Assembly: GCA_020628425.1 (NCBI GenBank)
Contig: JAHDEZ010000018.1
Coordinates: forward strand, 1-44,949
DNA length: 44,949 nucleotides
DNA from: Hellea sp.
Lineage (GTDB): Bacteria > Pseudomonadota > Alphaproteobacteria > Caulobacterales > Maricaulaceae
Direction: 5' to 3'
Below are positions 27,396 through 36,232 of the stretch, in pieces. Every line of letters begins with the position of its first letter. Within the stretch, counting starts at the first letter, position 1. Below the pieces are notes generated by a model. It was not told where the DNA came from. It ran no database searches and saw nothing but the letters and a program-made list of their open reading frames with translations. The position numbers and the translations under genes were made by a program.

Positions 27396-28893
27396 CCATG
27401 GGGTCCTCTAATAGGCCCTTGATATATTGCATCATGGCGGCGGCGTCATAGCCGTCGATGATCCGGTGGTCACAGCTGATCGAGAAATTCATGACCAGAC
27501 GTTCTTTGACCTCGCCGTCTTCCAGCACGAGTTTGGGCCGGATTTTATTGGGGCCAAAAATAGACACTTCCGGGCGGTTGATGACAGGTGTGGTAACGAT
27601 GCCGCCGAGAGGTCCTAGTGATGTGAGCGTCGTCGTAGCACCTGTCAATTCATCCTTGGTCAGGGTGGCGTTACGAGCCCCTTCGGCCAACCGCGAAATC
27701 TCGGTGGCCGTTTCCCAGATATTCAGGCTCTGGGCGTTTTTAATGACCGGCACGAGAAGGCCTTGGTCGGTCTGTGCGGCCATGCCCAGATGGACGGGTT
27801 CAAATTGCGAGAGGAAGCCCTGTTCATCATTATAGCGGGCATTCATTTGCGGCCATTCGCGAATAGCGGAGATCATGGCGCGGATAATAAAGGGGAGGAC
27901 GGTGAGCTTGGGTTTGTCCTCGCTCTTTTTGGCGTTGAGCCGTTTACGTAGAGCCTCCAGCTCGGTGACATCCATTTCCTCCACATAGGTGAAGTGCGGT
28001 ATATGGCGTTTGGAAGCCTGCATGCGCTCCGCAATCAGACGGCGCATGCCGATGATTTTGATACGGGTTTCCCCCGATTCCGGCTCGAGTGCTTTTTCAA
28101 ACCGGTCTAGATCGGCATGGGTGACATTGCCTGATTGGCCGGAAGCTGAAACTTTCGAGAGATCGATGCCGGCATCTTTAGCGCGCTTACGAACGGCCGG
28201 GGAGGCGAGGGCCTTGCCCGAACCTGGTGCAGATGGTGTTGTTTTGGTTGTGCCGGTCGTTGATGTCTTGGCGGGTTTTGAGGCTTTAGGTGTCGGTTTC
28301 GGGGCAGGGGCTGGCGCTGCAGAGGCCAGAGCGCCTTCCACATTTTCAAACACCACCAGATCAGCCCCGACGGCTATGGTATCGCCTTCGCCGCAGCCCA
28401 GTTTTACGGCTGTTCCGGAAACAGGGGCGGTTAATTCGATAGTCGCTTTATCGGTCATGGCATCGGCCACGGGGTCGTCTTCATTGACCTCGTCGCCTTC
28501 ATTGATGTGCCAGGCGGTGATTTCGGCTTCGACCACGCCTTCGCCAATGTCGGGCATTTTAAAAACAAATGTCCCGCCTCCTGCGGCTGGCTCATTCGCC
28601 AGCACTGGGGGCGCTACGGGAGGCGGAACATCTGCCGAAGCCGACGAATCGGCTTCTGTCTCGAATATAGCCAAGTCGGCGCCAACGGCCAGCTTGTCAC
28701 CTTCTTCGCAGCCCAGCAGAGTAATCGTACCGGAGACCGGCGCGGTCAGCTCAATTGTAGCTTTGTCGGTCATAGCGTCCGCAATGGGCGCATCTTCTTC
28801 GACCACATCACCCACGGCCACATGCCAGGCTGTGATTTCAGCCTCGACCACGCCTTCGCCAATATCCGGCATTTTGAAACGGTATTCGCCCAT
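27379..28893 (-). CDS. bkdB: Branched-chain 2-oxoacid dehydrogenase E2 (dihydrolipoyl acyltransferase)
   Basis: Core acyltransferase of the complex, 504 residues. There are two tandem lipoyl domains, at 1-80 and about 107-187, each with the same MTDKATIELTAPVSG motif; the lipoylated lysines are Lys44 and Lys149. A Pro/Ala/Thr linker follows, then the E1/E3-binding domain at about 228-266 (ASPAVRKRAKDAGIDLSKV), then the catalytic domain with SCDHRIIDG (His476, Asp480). The MPDIGEGVVEAEI start is characteristic of branched-chain or mixed-substrate E2 rather than pyruvate E2, which fits the operon with two E1 subunits and a divergent Lrp-type regulator. It starts six bases after bkdA2. Two lipoyl domains is more than the usual single one in BkdB proteins. 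Confidence 0.92.
   Translation of the reverse strand: MGEYRFKMPDIGEGVVEAEITAWHVAVGDVVEEDAPIADAMTDKATIELTAPVSGTITLLGCEEGDKLAVGADLAIFETEADSSASADVPPPVAPPVLANEPAAGGGTFVFKMPDIGEGVVEAEITAWHINEGDEVNEDDPVADAMTDKATIELTAPVSGTAVKLGCGEGDTIAVGADLVVFENVEGALASAAPAPAPKPTPKASKPAKTSTTGTTKTTPSAPGSGKALASPAVRKRAKDAGIDLSKVSASGQSGNVTHADLDRFEKALEPESGETRIKIIGMRRLIAERMQASKRHIPHFTYVEEMDVTELEALRKRLNAKKSEDKPKLTVLPFIIRAMISAIREWPQMNARYNDEQGFLSQFEPVHLGMAAQTDQGLLVPVIKNAQSLNIWETATEISRLAEGARNATLTKDELTGATTTLTSLGPLGGIVTTPVINRPEVSIFGPNKIRPKLVLEDGEVKERLVMNFSISCDHRIIDGYDAAAMMQYIKGLLEDPMVMFLD
27384..27412. repeat. Proximal copy of the bkdB 3' end (direct repeat B)
   Basis: The functional end of bkdB; 27 of 29 bases match 26735-26763. 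Together the two copies bracket a 620-base segment carrying one gene. Confidence 0.75.
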
Positions 28894-28899
28894 TTTGGA

Positions 28900-29913
28900 C
28901 TAGCCTTCCAGAACTTCTCTAATGCCCCTCTTAACCCGAATCGGGCCAGGGAAATAGGCCCATTCCTGCGCATGCGGGTAGGGGGCATCCCAACCGGTGA
29001 TCCGGTTAATGGGGGCTTCGAGATGGTAGAAACAGGTTTCCTGTACCTGGGCCATGAGCTCGGCGCCAAATCCAGAGGTGCGTGTGGCTTCGTGCAGGAT
29101 AAGACAGCGACCGGTCTTTTTAACGGACTCAGCAATACTGTCCAAATCCAGAGGTAAAAGCGAGCGCAGGTCGAGAATATCGGCTTCCACGCCCAGTTCG
29201 CGGGCGGCCGCTTCGGCGACCCAGACCATAGTGCCATAGGCAAGAATAGTGAGCTGGTCACCTTCGGTCAGCTTTCGGGCGGTCTCAAACTCCACCCGGT
29301 AATGACCCTCGGGCACATCGGCCAGAGGATGGTCAGCCCAACTCACGGCCGTGGCGTGTCCGTCCCCTTCGAACGGGCCATTATAGAGCCGCTTGGGTTC
29401 CAAAAACAGCACCGGGTCATTGTCTTCGATAGCCGTAATCAACAGCCCTTTGGCATCATAAGGGTTGGAGGGGATAACCGTTTTCAGGCCCGCAATATGA
29501 GTAAACAAAGCTTCTGGACTTTGGCTGTGGGTCTGACCCCCATAGATCCCACCCCCGACAGGGGTCCGTATCGTCAGCGGGGCCGTGAAATCACCATTAG
29601 AACGGTGGCGCAGGCGCGCCGCTTCAGAGGCGATTTGATCAAAGGCCGGGTAGATATAATCGGCGAATTGGATTTCTGCGATGGGACGCAGCCCATTGGC
29701 AGCCATGCCAATAGCAATGCCCATAATGCCGCCTTCGGAAATGGGTGTATCGAAACAGCGGTGCAATCCATGCTTTTCCTGCAGGCCGGCCGTGCAGCGA
29801 AACACGCCACCGAAATAGCCCACATCCTCACCGAAAACGAGCACATCCGGATCCTGGCTCATTTTTACATCCATGGCCGAGCGGATGGCCTCAATCATAT
29901 TCATCTGCGCCAT
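28900..29913 (-). CDS. bkdA2: Branched-chain 2-oxoacid dehydrogenase E1 beta subunit
   Basis: Transketolase-like half of the E1 heterotetramer, 337 residues. Typical segments are DVLVFGEDVGYFGGVFRCT, DTPISEGGIMGIAIGMA, FADYIYPAFDQIASEAARLRHRSNG and DLRSLLPLDLDSIAESVKKTGR. The ATG overlaps the bkdA1 stop as TAATG, so translation is coupled. The RHRSNGDF and IYGGQTHSQSPEA segments are those of branched-chain enzymes. Confidence 0.93.
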   Translation of the reverse strand: MAQMNMIEAIRSAMDVKMSQDPDVLVFGEDVGYFGGVFRCTAGLQEKHGLHRCFDTPISEGGIMGIAIGMAANGLRPIAEIQFADYIYPAFDQIASEAARLRHRSNGDFTAPLTIRTPVGGGIYGGQTHSQSPEALFTHIAGLKTVIPSNPYDAKGLLITAIEDNDPVLFLEPKRLYNGPFEGDGHATAVSWADHPLADVPEGHYRVEFETARKLTEGDQLTILAYGTMVWVAEAAARELGVEADILDLRSLLPLDLDSIAESVKKTGRCLILHEATRTSGFGAELMAQVQETCFYHLEAPINRITGWDAPYPHAQEWAYFPGPIRVKRGIREVLEG

Positions 29914-31181
29914 TAGTGATCGCCTCCGTTTTCTTTTTCGGAGTTCTCTTCCATAAATTCAGCAAGCTGGCTTTGCAGGTGGCTTGGCATCTCTTCATAA
30001 ACCTGTTCGAACATGGTCTCGGGCGCGATACCGGTTTCCGTGGCGAGAGAGCCAAGCTTTTCCGCGGCCTTGTAAGAGACACGGATATACTCCGCTACCT
30101 CTTTGTTCATAGCCTCTTCCCGGTCTTCATCCCACTCGCGTATTTTGTAGAGATGGGTTTTCAGGCGTTCAATAGGATCCCCAAACGGCCAGACATCAGG
30201 TTCATCCTTGGGTCTATAGCGTGACGGGTCATCGGATGTGGAGTGCCCTTCCATACGGTAAGTGAAGTGTTCGATGACGGTCGCGCCGCCGCCGCGCCGC
30301 GCCCGTTCGGCCGCCCATTGCATGGCCGCGTAAACGGCCAGGAAGTCATTGCCGTCCACACGGAGTGTCGCCAGACCATACCCGGTGCCGCGGGCTGCGA
30401 ACGTCTCGCCCTCGCCGGCGGCAATGCCTTGGAAGCTGGAAATCGCCCATTGATTATTGACCACATTAATAATGCAAGGGGCCCGGTATGTGGACGCGAA
30501 GTTCAGCGCATAGTGGAAATCGCCCTCGGCCGTAGCACCTTCACCCGTAATCACAGAGGCAATATCGTCATTACCCTTATAAGCATTGGCCATGCCCCAA
30601 CCCACGCCCTGAATAAGCTGTGTGCCCAGATTACCAGACACGGAGAAAAACCCGTAATCCTTGAATGAAAATAAAATCGGCAGGGATTTGCCCTGCAAAG
30701 GATCTCCTTTGTTGGAGAGCAGCTGGCACATCATGTCATGCATGGGACAGCCGCGGGCAATCAGAATGCCGATCTGTCGATAGGTTGGGAAGATCATGTC
30801 CTCATTACGTAAGGCCATAGCCATGGCCACAGAGATGGCCTCTTCGCCTGTGCTTTTCATATAAAAGGACAGCTTGCCCTGACGTTGCATGTTGAACATG
30901 CGCACATCCATATGGCGGTTAATGGTCATAAATCGCAAGGCCCGGCGCAGGGTTTCCGGATCGAGCTTGGGATCCCACTCGCCTTCGATTTCGCCGTTAA
31001 AACGCATGACCCGGATGAGCTTGAGCGCATGTTCAGCTGTTTCATGGGCCTCCACCATGGGATCGGGGCGCTCTGGCGTGTGATTAGCCGGGACTTTGAT
31101 ATGCGAATAGTCCGGCTTGTCTCCGGGCCTGAAAGGAGGTTCAGGCACGTAAAGCCGGGATTGATTAGAGCGTTTGGTCAT
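29913..31181 (-). CDS. bkdA1: Branched-chain 2-oxoacid dehydrogenase E1 alpha subunit
   Basis: Thiamine-diphosphate-binding subunit that decarboxylates the 2-oxoacids from Val, Leu and Ile. It has 422 residues. The ThDP motif runs from GEGATAEGDFHYALNFAS to VVNNQWAIS, and the phosphorylation-loop region is YRMEGHSTSDDPSRYRP. The N-terminal 60 residues (FRPGDKPDYSHIKVPA) are typical of bacterial branched-chain E1 alpha rather than pyruvate E1. It is the first gene of bkdA1-bkdA2-bkdB. E3 (lpdV) is not in the window. The operon should be induced by branched-chain amino acids through the divergent bkdR. Confidence 0.93.
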   Translation of the reverse strand: MTKRSNQSRLYVPEPPFRPGDKPDYSHIKVPANHTPERPDPMVEAHETAEHALKLIRVMRFNGEIEGEWDPKLDPETLRRALRFMTINRHMDVRMFNMQRQGKLSFYMKSTGEEAISVAMAMALRNEDMIFPTYRQIGILIARGCPMHDMMCQLLSNKGDPLQGKSLPILFSFKDYGFFSVSGNLGTQLIQGVGWGMANAYKGNDDIASVITGEGATAEGDFHYALNFASTYRAPCIINVVNNQWAISSFQGIAAGEGETFAARGTGYGLATLRVDGNDFLAVYAAMQWAAERARRGGGATVIEHFTYRMEGHSTSDDPSRYRPKDEPDVWPFGDPIERLKTHLYKIREWDEDREEAMNKEVAEYIRVSYKAAEKLGSLATETGIAPETMFEQVYEEMPSHLQSQLAEFMEENSEKENGGDH

Positions 31182-31257
31182 GGCTCAGAATTTCCCAATA
31201 TTATCGTATTTTAGCAGATATTAGCTGAATATACTGAATTTCATATAAATTTTTTGA

Positions 31258-31296
31258 TTGAAAAAAGCTAATTATTGGAATAATTTTCCGTAAAAT
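31258..31296 (+). promoter_or_regulatory. Candidate bkdR promoter with overlapping operator-like palindromes
   Basis: TTGAAA at 31258-31263 and TAATTT at 31281-31286 are 17 bases apart, upstream of the bkdR ATG at 31317. Two inverted repeats overlap this promoter: AATTATT-GG-AATAATT at 31270-31285 and ATTTT-CCGT-AAAAT at 31283-31296. AT-rich palindromes of this size are typical Lrp/AsnC targets, so autoregulation and control of the divergent bkd operon are inferred. Confidence 0.45.
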
Positions 31297-31316
31297 AATT
31301 TGACTGAGGTAGAATC

Positions 31317-31811
31317 ATGTCGGGACAAATTGACGGAATTGATGCCAAAATACTACATCTGATTCAGAAAAACGCGGCCCTGTCCGTGGCCGATATCGCG
31401 GATCAGGTTGGCTTGTCCTCATCGCCCTGCTGGCGCCGCATTAAGCGCATGGAAGAAATGGGCATTATTCAAGAACGGGTGACCATCCTGAACCGCAAAG
31501 AGTTAGGTCTGGATTTTGAGGTATTTGTGGCCGTCAAACTGGCTTTGCCCAATCGAGAGAATATGGAAAAGTTTGAGCGCGCTATCATGCATATGCCCGA
31601 AGTCGTGCAATGTGCCACTGTGACCGGTGCCGTGGATTTTATGCTGCGTATCGTCACCAAAGACATGCATGCCTATGATGATTTCCTGCGCGAAGAGCTC
31701 TTAGGCATAGATCTGATTTCTGACGTGCAGTCGCGCATCGTCCTGCGCCAGAGCAAAGAGTCCTATGCCTTGCCGCTCAACCTGATTTCCAATGCGGTGC
31801 CGCGGAAATAG
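31317..31811 (+). CDS. bkdR: Lrp/AsnC family transcriptional regulator
   Basis: 164 residues. The N-terminal winged helix-turn-helix (IDGIDAKILHLIQKNAALSVADIADQVGLSSSPCWRRIKRME) is followed by the RAM ligand-binding domain (FVAVKLALPNRENMEKFERAI and VTGAVDFMLRIVTKDMHAYDDFL). It is divergent from bkdA1, the arrangement of BkdR in pseudomonads and many alphaproteobacteria; branched-chain amino acids are the expected ligands. GAGGT lies upstream of the ATG. Confidence 0.9.
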   Translation: MSGQIDGIDAKILHLIQKNAALSVADIADQVGLSSSPCWRRIKRMEEMGIIQERVTILNRKELGLDFEVFVAVKLALPNRENMEKFERAIMHMPEVVQCATVTGAVDFMLRIVTKDMHAYDDFLREELLGIDLISDVQSRIVLRQSKESYALPLNLISNAVPRK

Positions 31812-31845
31812 GCCTTTTTAATTGCAATTCTTTTTAGAGCGCTGC

Positions 31846-32709
31846 TTAACCAATTATTTTCAAAAAATTTGAAGGTTCCTGATTGGTCCCGGGGTCACTA
31901 TTGACGGGCTGAGTATTTGGCCAGCTATGCCGATAGTGCCCTTCCCACCCAATGCGTTTTAAAATGCAGGCAAAAATATGGTCGATGATCACAGTATTGT
32001 CTTCATCATGAGCTTCAAGCATGTCCACGTCTGGCCGTTTTTTAGCCCGGGCCTTGAACATTTTCTCGTGGCATGAGAGCAATGTATTGGCATCATCAAA
32101 TTGCCCGGTCAGAGCCTTTACGTAAAAACCAAAATCCTCCAGCCTGTATTTTGGAAAACGGTTTTTCGTCCATTGGTCTTCGCTGGCCTGCCAACTGGCC
32201 GCATCAAAATCCTTGTCAGTTAAACAATAGTCATAAATCGAATTCCAGAACCAGGGTGCATAGCCGGGATCGGGTCTATGCGTGTTTTCAGGAGCTTCAA
32301 AGGGTTTTTCCAGCAATATCGAAGCCGCTTTGGCCAAAACAAGTTTATGATGAAGGCCTTTGATAGCACTGTGTTCTTGCACAACTTCCACATATCGCTG
32401 ATGTTTTTCCAGCGTCTTGTTCAAATATTCCTGAGTCTTGTCCATCTCTCCTTGCCCCCAATAGAGATTGGCCAGTTCGAAAAATCCCTTAATCTGACTG
32501 CTGATATTTCCTAGAGCCAAAGTGGTTTTACCCTGCTCCAACTGTCGTTCCACCAGCGCACTAAATGTCAAACCATCCGTACTTCTCACGCCTTCCATGC
32601 GTTGATGTCTGGAGTTTATTAAGCTCTCGATTCGGCTTTTAGGTTCCAATCCTTCAAATTTCTCGGACCTTGGTGCCTGACGCTTTTTTAGAAAATCAAA
32701 AATCCCCAT
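31846..32709 (-). CDS. Cytoplasmic protein of unknown function
   Basis: Not recognised. About 287 residues without signal peptide or membrane helices, mostly helical: FELANLYWGQGEMDKTQEYLNKTLEKHQ looks like a TPR-type hairpin, and a second half has FGFYVKALTGQFDDANTLLSCHEKMF and IIDHIFACILKRIGW. I prefer the ATG at 32709 (MGIFDFLKKR); a GTG at 32727 is an alternative. Neither has a clear ribosome binding site. It is divergent from the exporter operon, so it could belong to that locus, e.g. as a cytoplasmic immunity protein of helical-repeat type, but there is no direct support. Confidence 0.65.
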   Translation of the reverse strand: MGIFDFLKKRQAPRSEKFEGLEPKSRIESLINSRHQRMEGVRSTDGLTFSALVERQLEQGKTTLALGNISSQIKGFFELANLYWGQGEMDKTQEYLNKTLEKHQRYVEVVQEHSAIKGLHHKLVLAKAASILLEKPFEAPENTHRPDPGYAPWFWNSIYDYCLTDKDFDAASWQASEDQWTKNRFPKYRLEDFGFYVKALTGQFDDANTLLSCHEKMFKARAKKRPDVDMLEAHDEDNTVIIDHIFACILKRIGWEGHYRHSWPNTQPVNSDPGTNQEPSNFLKIIG

Positions 32710-32836
32710 GCTTAACAAGTACCACACATCGAGGTTTTGGAAAAGTAATCAGCCTGCGATATCTCTGGCAATAGATCCTAACCGCTTATTTACCATTTCC
32801 TGAAAACCCGTTAGGCTAAATCGGGGAGACGGAAAT

Positions 32837-34075
32837 TTGAGTGATTTATTCCGCAAAGAAGTGATGGACAAACAAGCCTCCAAACATTTGGGGGATGTGT
32901 TTGTGGCCACGCCTTTATCCTTCTGGGCCATCACTGTGCTGATTGCCACCTTGATAGCGGGTCTGGTGGCCTTCGCCATTTTTGGAGAATATGCTCGTAA
33001 AGAGCGGGTGACCGGCGTGCTGACGCCCAGTGCCGGTCTGGTGGATGTGGTAGCCACGCGGGCGGGCAATTACGAAGAAATTTACGTCACAATTGGCGCT
33101 GACGTCAGAGAGGGTGACCCGCTGTTTCGTCTTAGAAATGAGGTCGCGCTTTCCGGCGGTGGACAGCTCTCAGAGGCACTCTTGCAACAAATGCAAGTCG
33201 AGAAGGCCAATCTCACGACGCAGCTTACCCAATTGCCCTCTGATTACGATCTGCAGAAACAGCGCCTTCAAAAACAATATCAGGAAAAATCCGCCGAGGC
33301 CGACCGCTATATAGATCGTATCGCAACCCAAAGCCGAACCGTCGAACTAGAGCAGACGCAGTTTCAAAAAATGCAAGCCCTTATGGCCGACGAAGCGGCG
33401 TCAGCCTTGGAAGTCGCCACAGCGGAAAACCGATTTTTAATGGCGACCCAAAGCCTGCAATCTCTGGAAAATACGCGGGCCAATATCCTCTCTGAGCTCA
33501 CTGATATTGAAAGTCAGATTGCGCTACTGCCCAATGCACAGACCCAGGCGGAGCTTGAGCTGCAAAACCGGATCAGCACCATTGAACAGCGCATGATCAC
33601 CAGCGACGCTGATACGGAGTCTGTTATTCGGGCGCCTGTTTCGGGCACTGTTGCCACGCTCAATGCAAGGCGTGGACAGCAGACCTATGCGGACCGCCCG
33701 GCTTTGACCATATTACCCCGGGGCGCTGCGTTGGAAGCCGAGCTGTATGTGCCCACACGGGCCATCGGATTTGTCAAACCGGGTCAGCGTGTGCGGCTCC
33801 TTTATGATGCATTCCCCTATCAGAAATTTGGCTTTTATGATGGTGAGATCATGGATGTGTCAAAAACGGTCGTGCAGGGCGAAGACCTGACGGCGACCCG
33901 CCAGATAAAAGAGGCGGTTTTTTTGGTGCGGGTAAGCCTGGAGAAACAGGTTATCAAAGCCTCGGGTGAGACCGTGCCCTTGCAAAGCGGCATGTCGCTC
34001 TCGGCGGATCTCATTTTGGAGGATCGCAAGATCTGGGAATGGGCCTTTGACCCGCTATTAGGGGCCATTCGCTAA
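32837..34075 (+). CDS. HlyD-family periplasmic adaptor (CvaA/RaxA-like)
   Basis: Membrane-fusion protein linking an inner-membrane ABC exporter to an outer-membrane TolC-type channel. A short cytoplasmic N-terminus (SDLFRKEVMDKQASKHLGD) of the type seen in CvaA-class proteins precedes one helix at about 32-55. Then come a barrel-sandwich half-motif, a long coiled coil (about 115-245, rich in Gln and Leu), and the matching lipoyl half with APVSGTVATLNARRGQQ. The start is TTG at 32837, supported by GGGGAGACGG seven bases upstream. Its stop overlaps the exporter ATG (TAATG), so the two are one operon. 412 residues is normal. No TolC gene is here. Confidence 0.88.
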   Translation: MSDLFRKEVMDKQASKHLGDVFVATPLSFWAITVLIATLIAGLVAFAIFGEYARKERVTGVLTPSAGLVDVVATRAGNYEEIYVTIGADVREGDPLFRLRNEVALSGGGQLSEALLQQMQVEKANLTTQLTQLPSDYDLQKQRLQKQYQEKSAEADRYIDRIATQSRTVELEQTQFQKMQALMADEAASALEVATAENRFLMATQSLQSLENTRANILSELTDIESQIALLPNAQTQAELELQNRISTIEQRMITSDADTESVIRAPVSGTVATLNARRGQQTYADRPALTILPRGAALEAELYVPTRAIGFVKPGQRVRLLYDAFPYQKFGFYDGEIMDVSKTVVQGEDLTATRQIKEAVFLVRVSLEKQVIKASGETVPLQSGMSLSADLILEDRKIWEWAFDPLLGAIR

Positions 34076-36162
34076 TGTTAGAGCATCTGAATTTTACGGG
34101 CGCCAAACGCCTGCCCATGATTTACCAGACCGAGGCCATGGAATGCGGTCTGGCCAGTATCGCCATGGTCGCTAAATATCACGGCCATAACATAGACCTT
34201 AATGGACTTAGACAGCGCTTCCCGGTTTCGCTGAAGGGTGCGACCCTGACCCAGCTTATGCATATGGCTAATCAGTTGGACTTGGGACCACGGGCTCTGC
34301 GTCTAGATCTGGAGGATCTGCCTAAATTACAACTCCCTGCTGTGCTGCATTGGGACCTTAACCACTTTGTCGTGCTCAAAAAACTCTCCGGCAATAAAGT
34401 CCATATCCATGACCCGGCTCTGGGTGCGCAGGTCATGTCCCTGAAAAAGTTCTCTGAGCACTTTACAGGTGTGGCTCTGGAATTGACGCCCGTGGCGGGA
34501 TTTACCCGGCAGACATCTAAAAACACCATGCGCATGTCCGATCTCTGGCGCCGTCTGGTCGGTATGAAACGCGGGCTCCTGCAGCTGCTCATTCTGTCAA
34601 TTGTTTTGCAAGTCATCGTGCTTGCCGCGCCGTTTTATCTGCAGCTCGTTATCGATGAAACCGTCGTTAAATTCGATCTGAAATTCCTGCTGATGCTGGC
34701 ACTCGCCTTTGGCGGCCTGGCTATCATTCGTGTCGTTACCCAGATGATGCGGGAGTGGACCATCCTTTATTTCGGTTATCAGATGTCGTTCCAAATGGTA
34801 GCCAATTTGTTCCGGCATCTTATCCATCTGCCCACGGAGTTTTTTGAAAAACGCCATATTGGTGATGTGCTCTCGCGTATGCGCTCCACGTCACCCATTC
34901 AGCAAGCCCTGACACAATCTGTCGTGGCGGCCATTATCGACGGGATCATGGCCGTCATTACCGGTATCGTGATCTTCCTTTATAGCCCGCTACTGGGTAC
35001 GATTGTGCTCATCTCTGTGGCACTGCTCTTATTGGTGACTATTGCTTTCTACCCTGTGCTCAGACGCACACAGGAAGAGATGATCGTCAAAGAAGCCTTC
35101 GAGGCCACTCACCGGATTGAAAGCATTCGCGGCTCTACGGCCATCAAGCTCTTCTCAGCCCAAAGCAACCGTATGGCCATTTGGCGCAATCTCTACGCGG
35201 AATATGTCAATGCGGGCATTGCCTATGGAAAATACGGCATCATCCAGCGGGCCTTGCAGGATGGCATTGCGGGCCTGCAGATGATCCTGATCATCTATTT
35301 CGGAGCCAAGCTGATTATCGAGAGCGGCGGCAGTCTGTTCACCGTCGGCATGCTCTTTGCCTTTATGTCCTACCGACAGAGTTTTACGGATGCGGTCATC
35401 TCTTTGTTCAACAAATATATTGAGTTCCGCCTGCTGGGCCTGCATCTGGAACGTATCGCTGATATCGCCCAGAGCGAGCCCGAAGACATAATGGCCAGCG
35501 ACGTCCTGCCCGAGAAAACGGCTTTGGCCGGAGACATAGATATCCGGGGTCTGTCTTTCCGTTATTCCCCTTCCGACCCCTGGGTCATCGAAAATCTAAG
35601 CCTGCATATTCCGGCCGGAGACTTTGTGGCGCTGACCGGGCCAAGCGGCGGCGGTAAGACCACGCTCCTTAAGCTCATCCTGGGCCTTTATGAACCCACT
35701 GAAGGCGAGATCCTTATTGATGGTCAACCGCTAACCCCGGCGACGCGCATGTCATGGCGGCGCAATATGGGCGTGGTCATGCAGGACGACTCTTTGCTCT
35801 CCGGCACCATAGCCGAGAACATCTCATTTTTTGATCCGCAAGTGGATATGGAGCGAGTGGAGCAGGCGGCAGCCCTGGCGCAAATTCACGATGATATTAT
35901 CGCCATGCCTATGCGCTATCTCTCCATGATTGGCGATATGGGGTCGGTCTTGTCGGGCGGTCAGAAACAGCGCGTCCTGCTCGCCCGCGCCCTCTACAAG
36001 GATCCGCAAATCCTCTTCCTCGATGAAGGCACAGCGAATTTGGATAAGGCCACAGAAAAAGTCATCGTCGATATCGTCCAAGCCATGCCCATGACCCGCG
36101 TCATCGTCGCCCACCGACAAGAGTTTTTAAAACGCGTCGATAAAACGGTGGTGATTGGGTAA
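34075..36162 (+). CDS. C39-peptidase ABC exporter for double-glycine peptides (CvaB/RaxB-like)
   Basis: Bifunctional processing and export ATPase of 695 residues. The N-terminal C39 peptidase has oxyanion Gln18 and catalytic Cys24 in YQTEAMECGLAS, His97 in HWDLNHFVVL and Asp113 in HDPALG, so it should be active. The six-helix membrane domain covers about 160-450. The ATPase has Walker A GPSGGGKTT at 522-530, signature LSGGQKQR at 626-633 and Walker B ILFLDEGTANLD. Enzymes of this class cut leader peptides after GG or GA and export the core. The adaptor gene lies upstream with a one-base overlap, and a GG-leader peptide gene lies 169 bases downstream. Confidence 0.93.
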   Translation: MLEHLNFTGAKRLPMIYQTEAMECGLASIAMVAKYHGHNIDLNGLRQRFPVSLKGATLTQLMHMANQLDLGPRALRLDLEDLPKLQLPAVLHWDLNHFVVLKKLSGNKVHIHDPALGAQVMSLKKFSEHFTGVALELTPVAGFTRQTSKNTMRMSDLWRRLVGMKRGLLQLLILSIVLQVIVLAAPFYLQLVIDETVVKFDLKFLLMLALAFGGLAIIRVVTQMMREWTILYFGYQMSFQMVANLFRHLIHLPTEFFEKRHIGDVLSRMRSTSPIQQALTQSVVAAIIDGIMAVITGIVIFLYSPLLGTIVLISVALLLLVTIAFYPVLRRTQEEMIVKEAFEATHRIESIRGSTAIKLFSAQSNRMAIWRNLYAEYVNAGIAYGKYGIIQRALQDGIAGLQMILIIYFGAKLIIESGGSLFTVGMLFAFMSYRQSFTDAVISLFNKYIEFRLLGLHLERIADIAQSEPEDIMASDVLPEKTALAGDIDIRGLSFRYSPSDPWVIENLSLHIPAGDFVALTGPSGGGKTTLLKLILGLYEPTEGEILIDGQPLTPATRMSWRRNMGVVMQDDSLLSGTIAENISFFDPQVDMERVEQAAALAQIHDDIIAMPMRYLSMIGDMGSVLSGGQKQRVLLARALYKDPQILFLDEGTANLDKATEKVIVDIVQAMPMTRVIVAHRQEFLKRVDKTVVIG

Positions 36163-36232
36163 TTCGTCTTTGAAGATTTGCGCCTGCAAATTATTTTAAT
36201 ATTTCAACACAAATAGACGGTGAAATTTATTG

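Noticed and set aside
27989-28903. A 304-codon frame antisense to bkdB
   Set aside because: It is Ser/Pro/Thr-rich as expected from the complement of Ala/Glu-rich codons, without motifs; bkdB on the other strand is certain.
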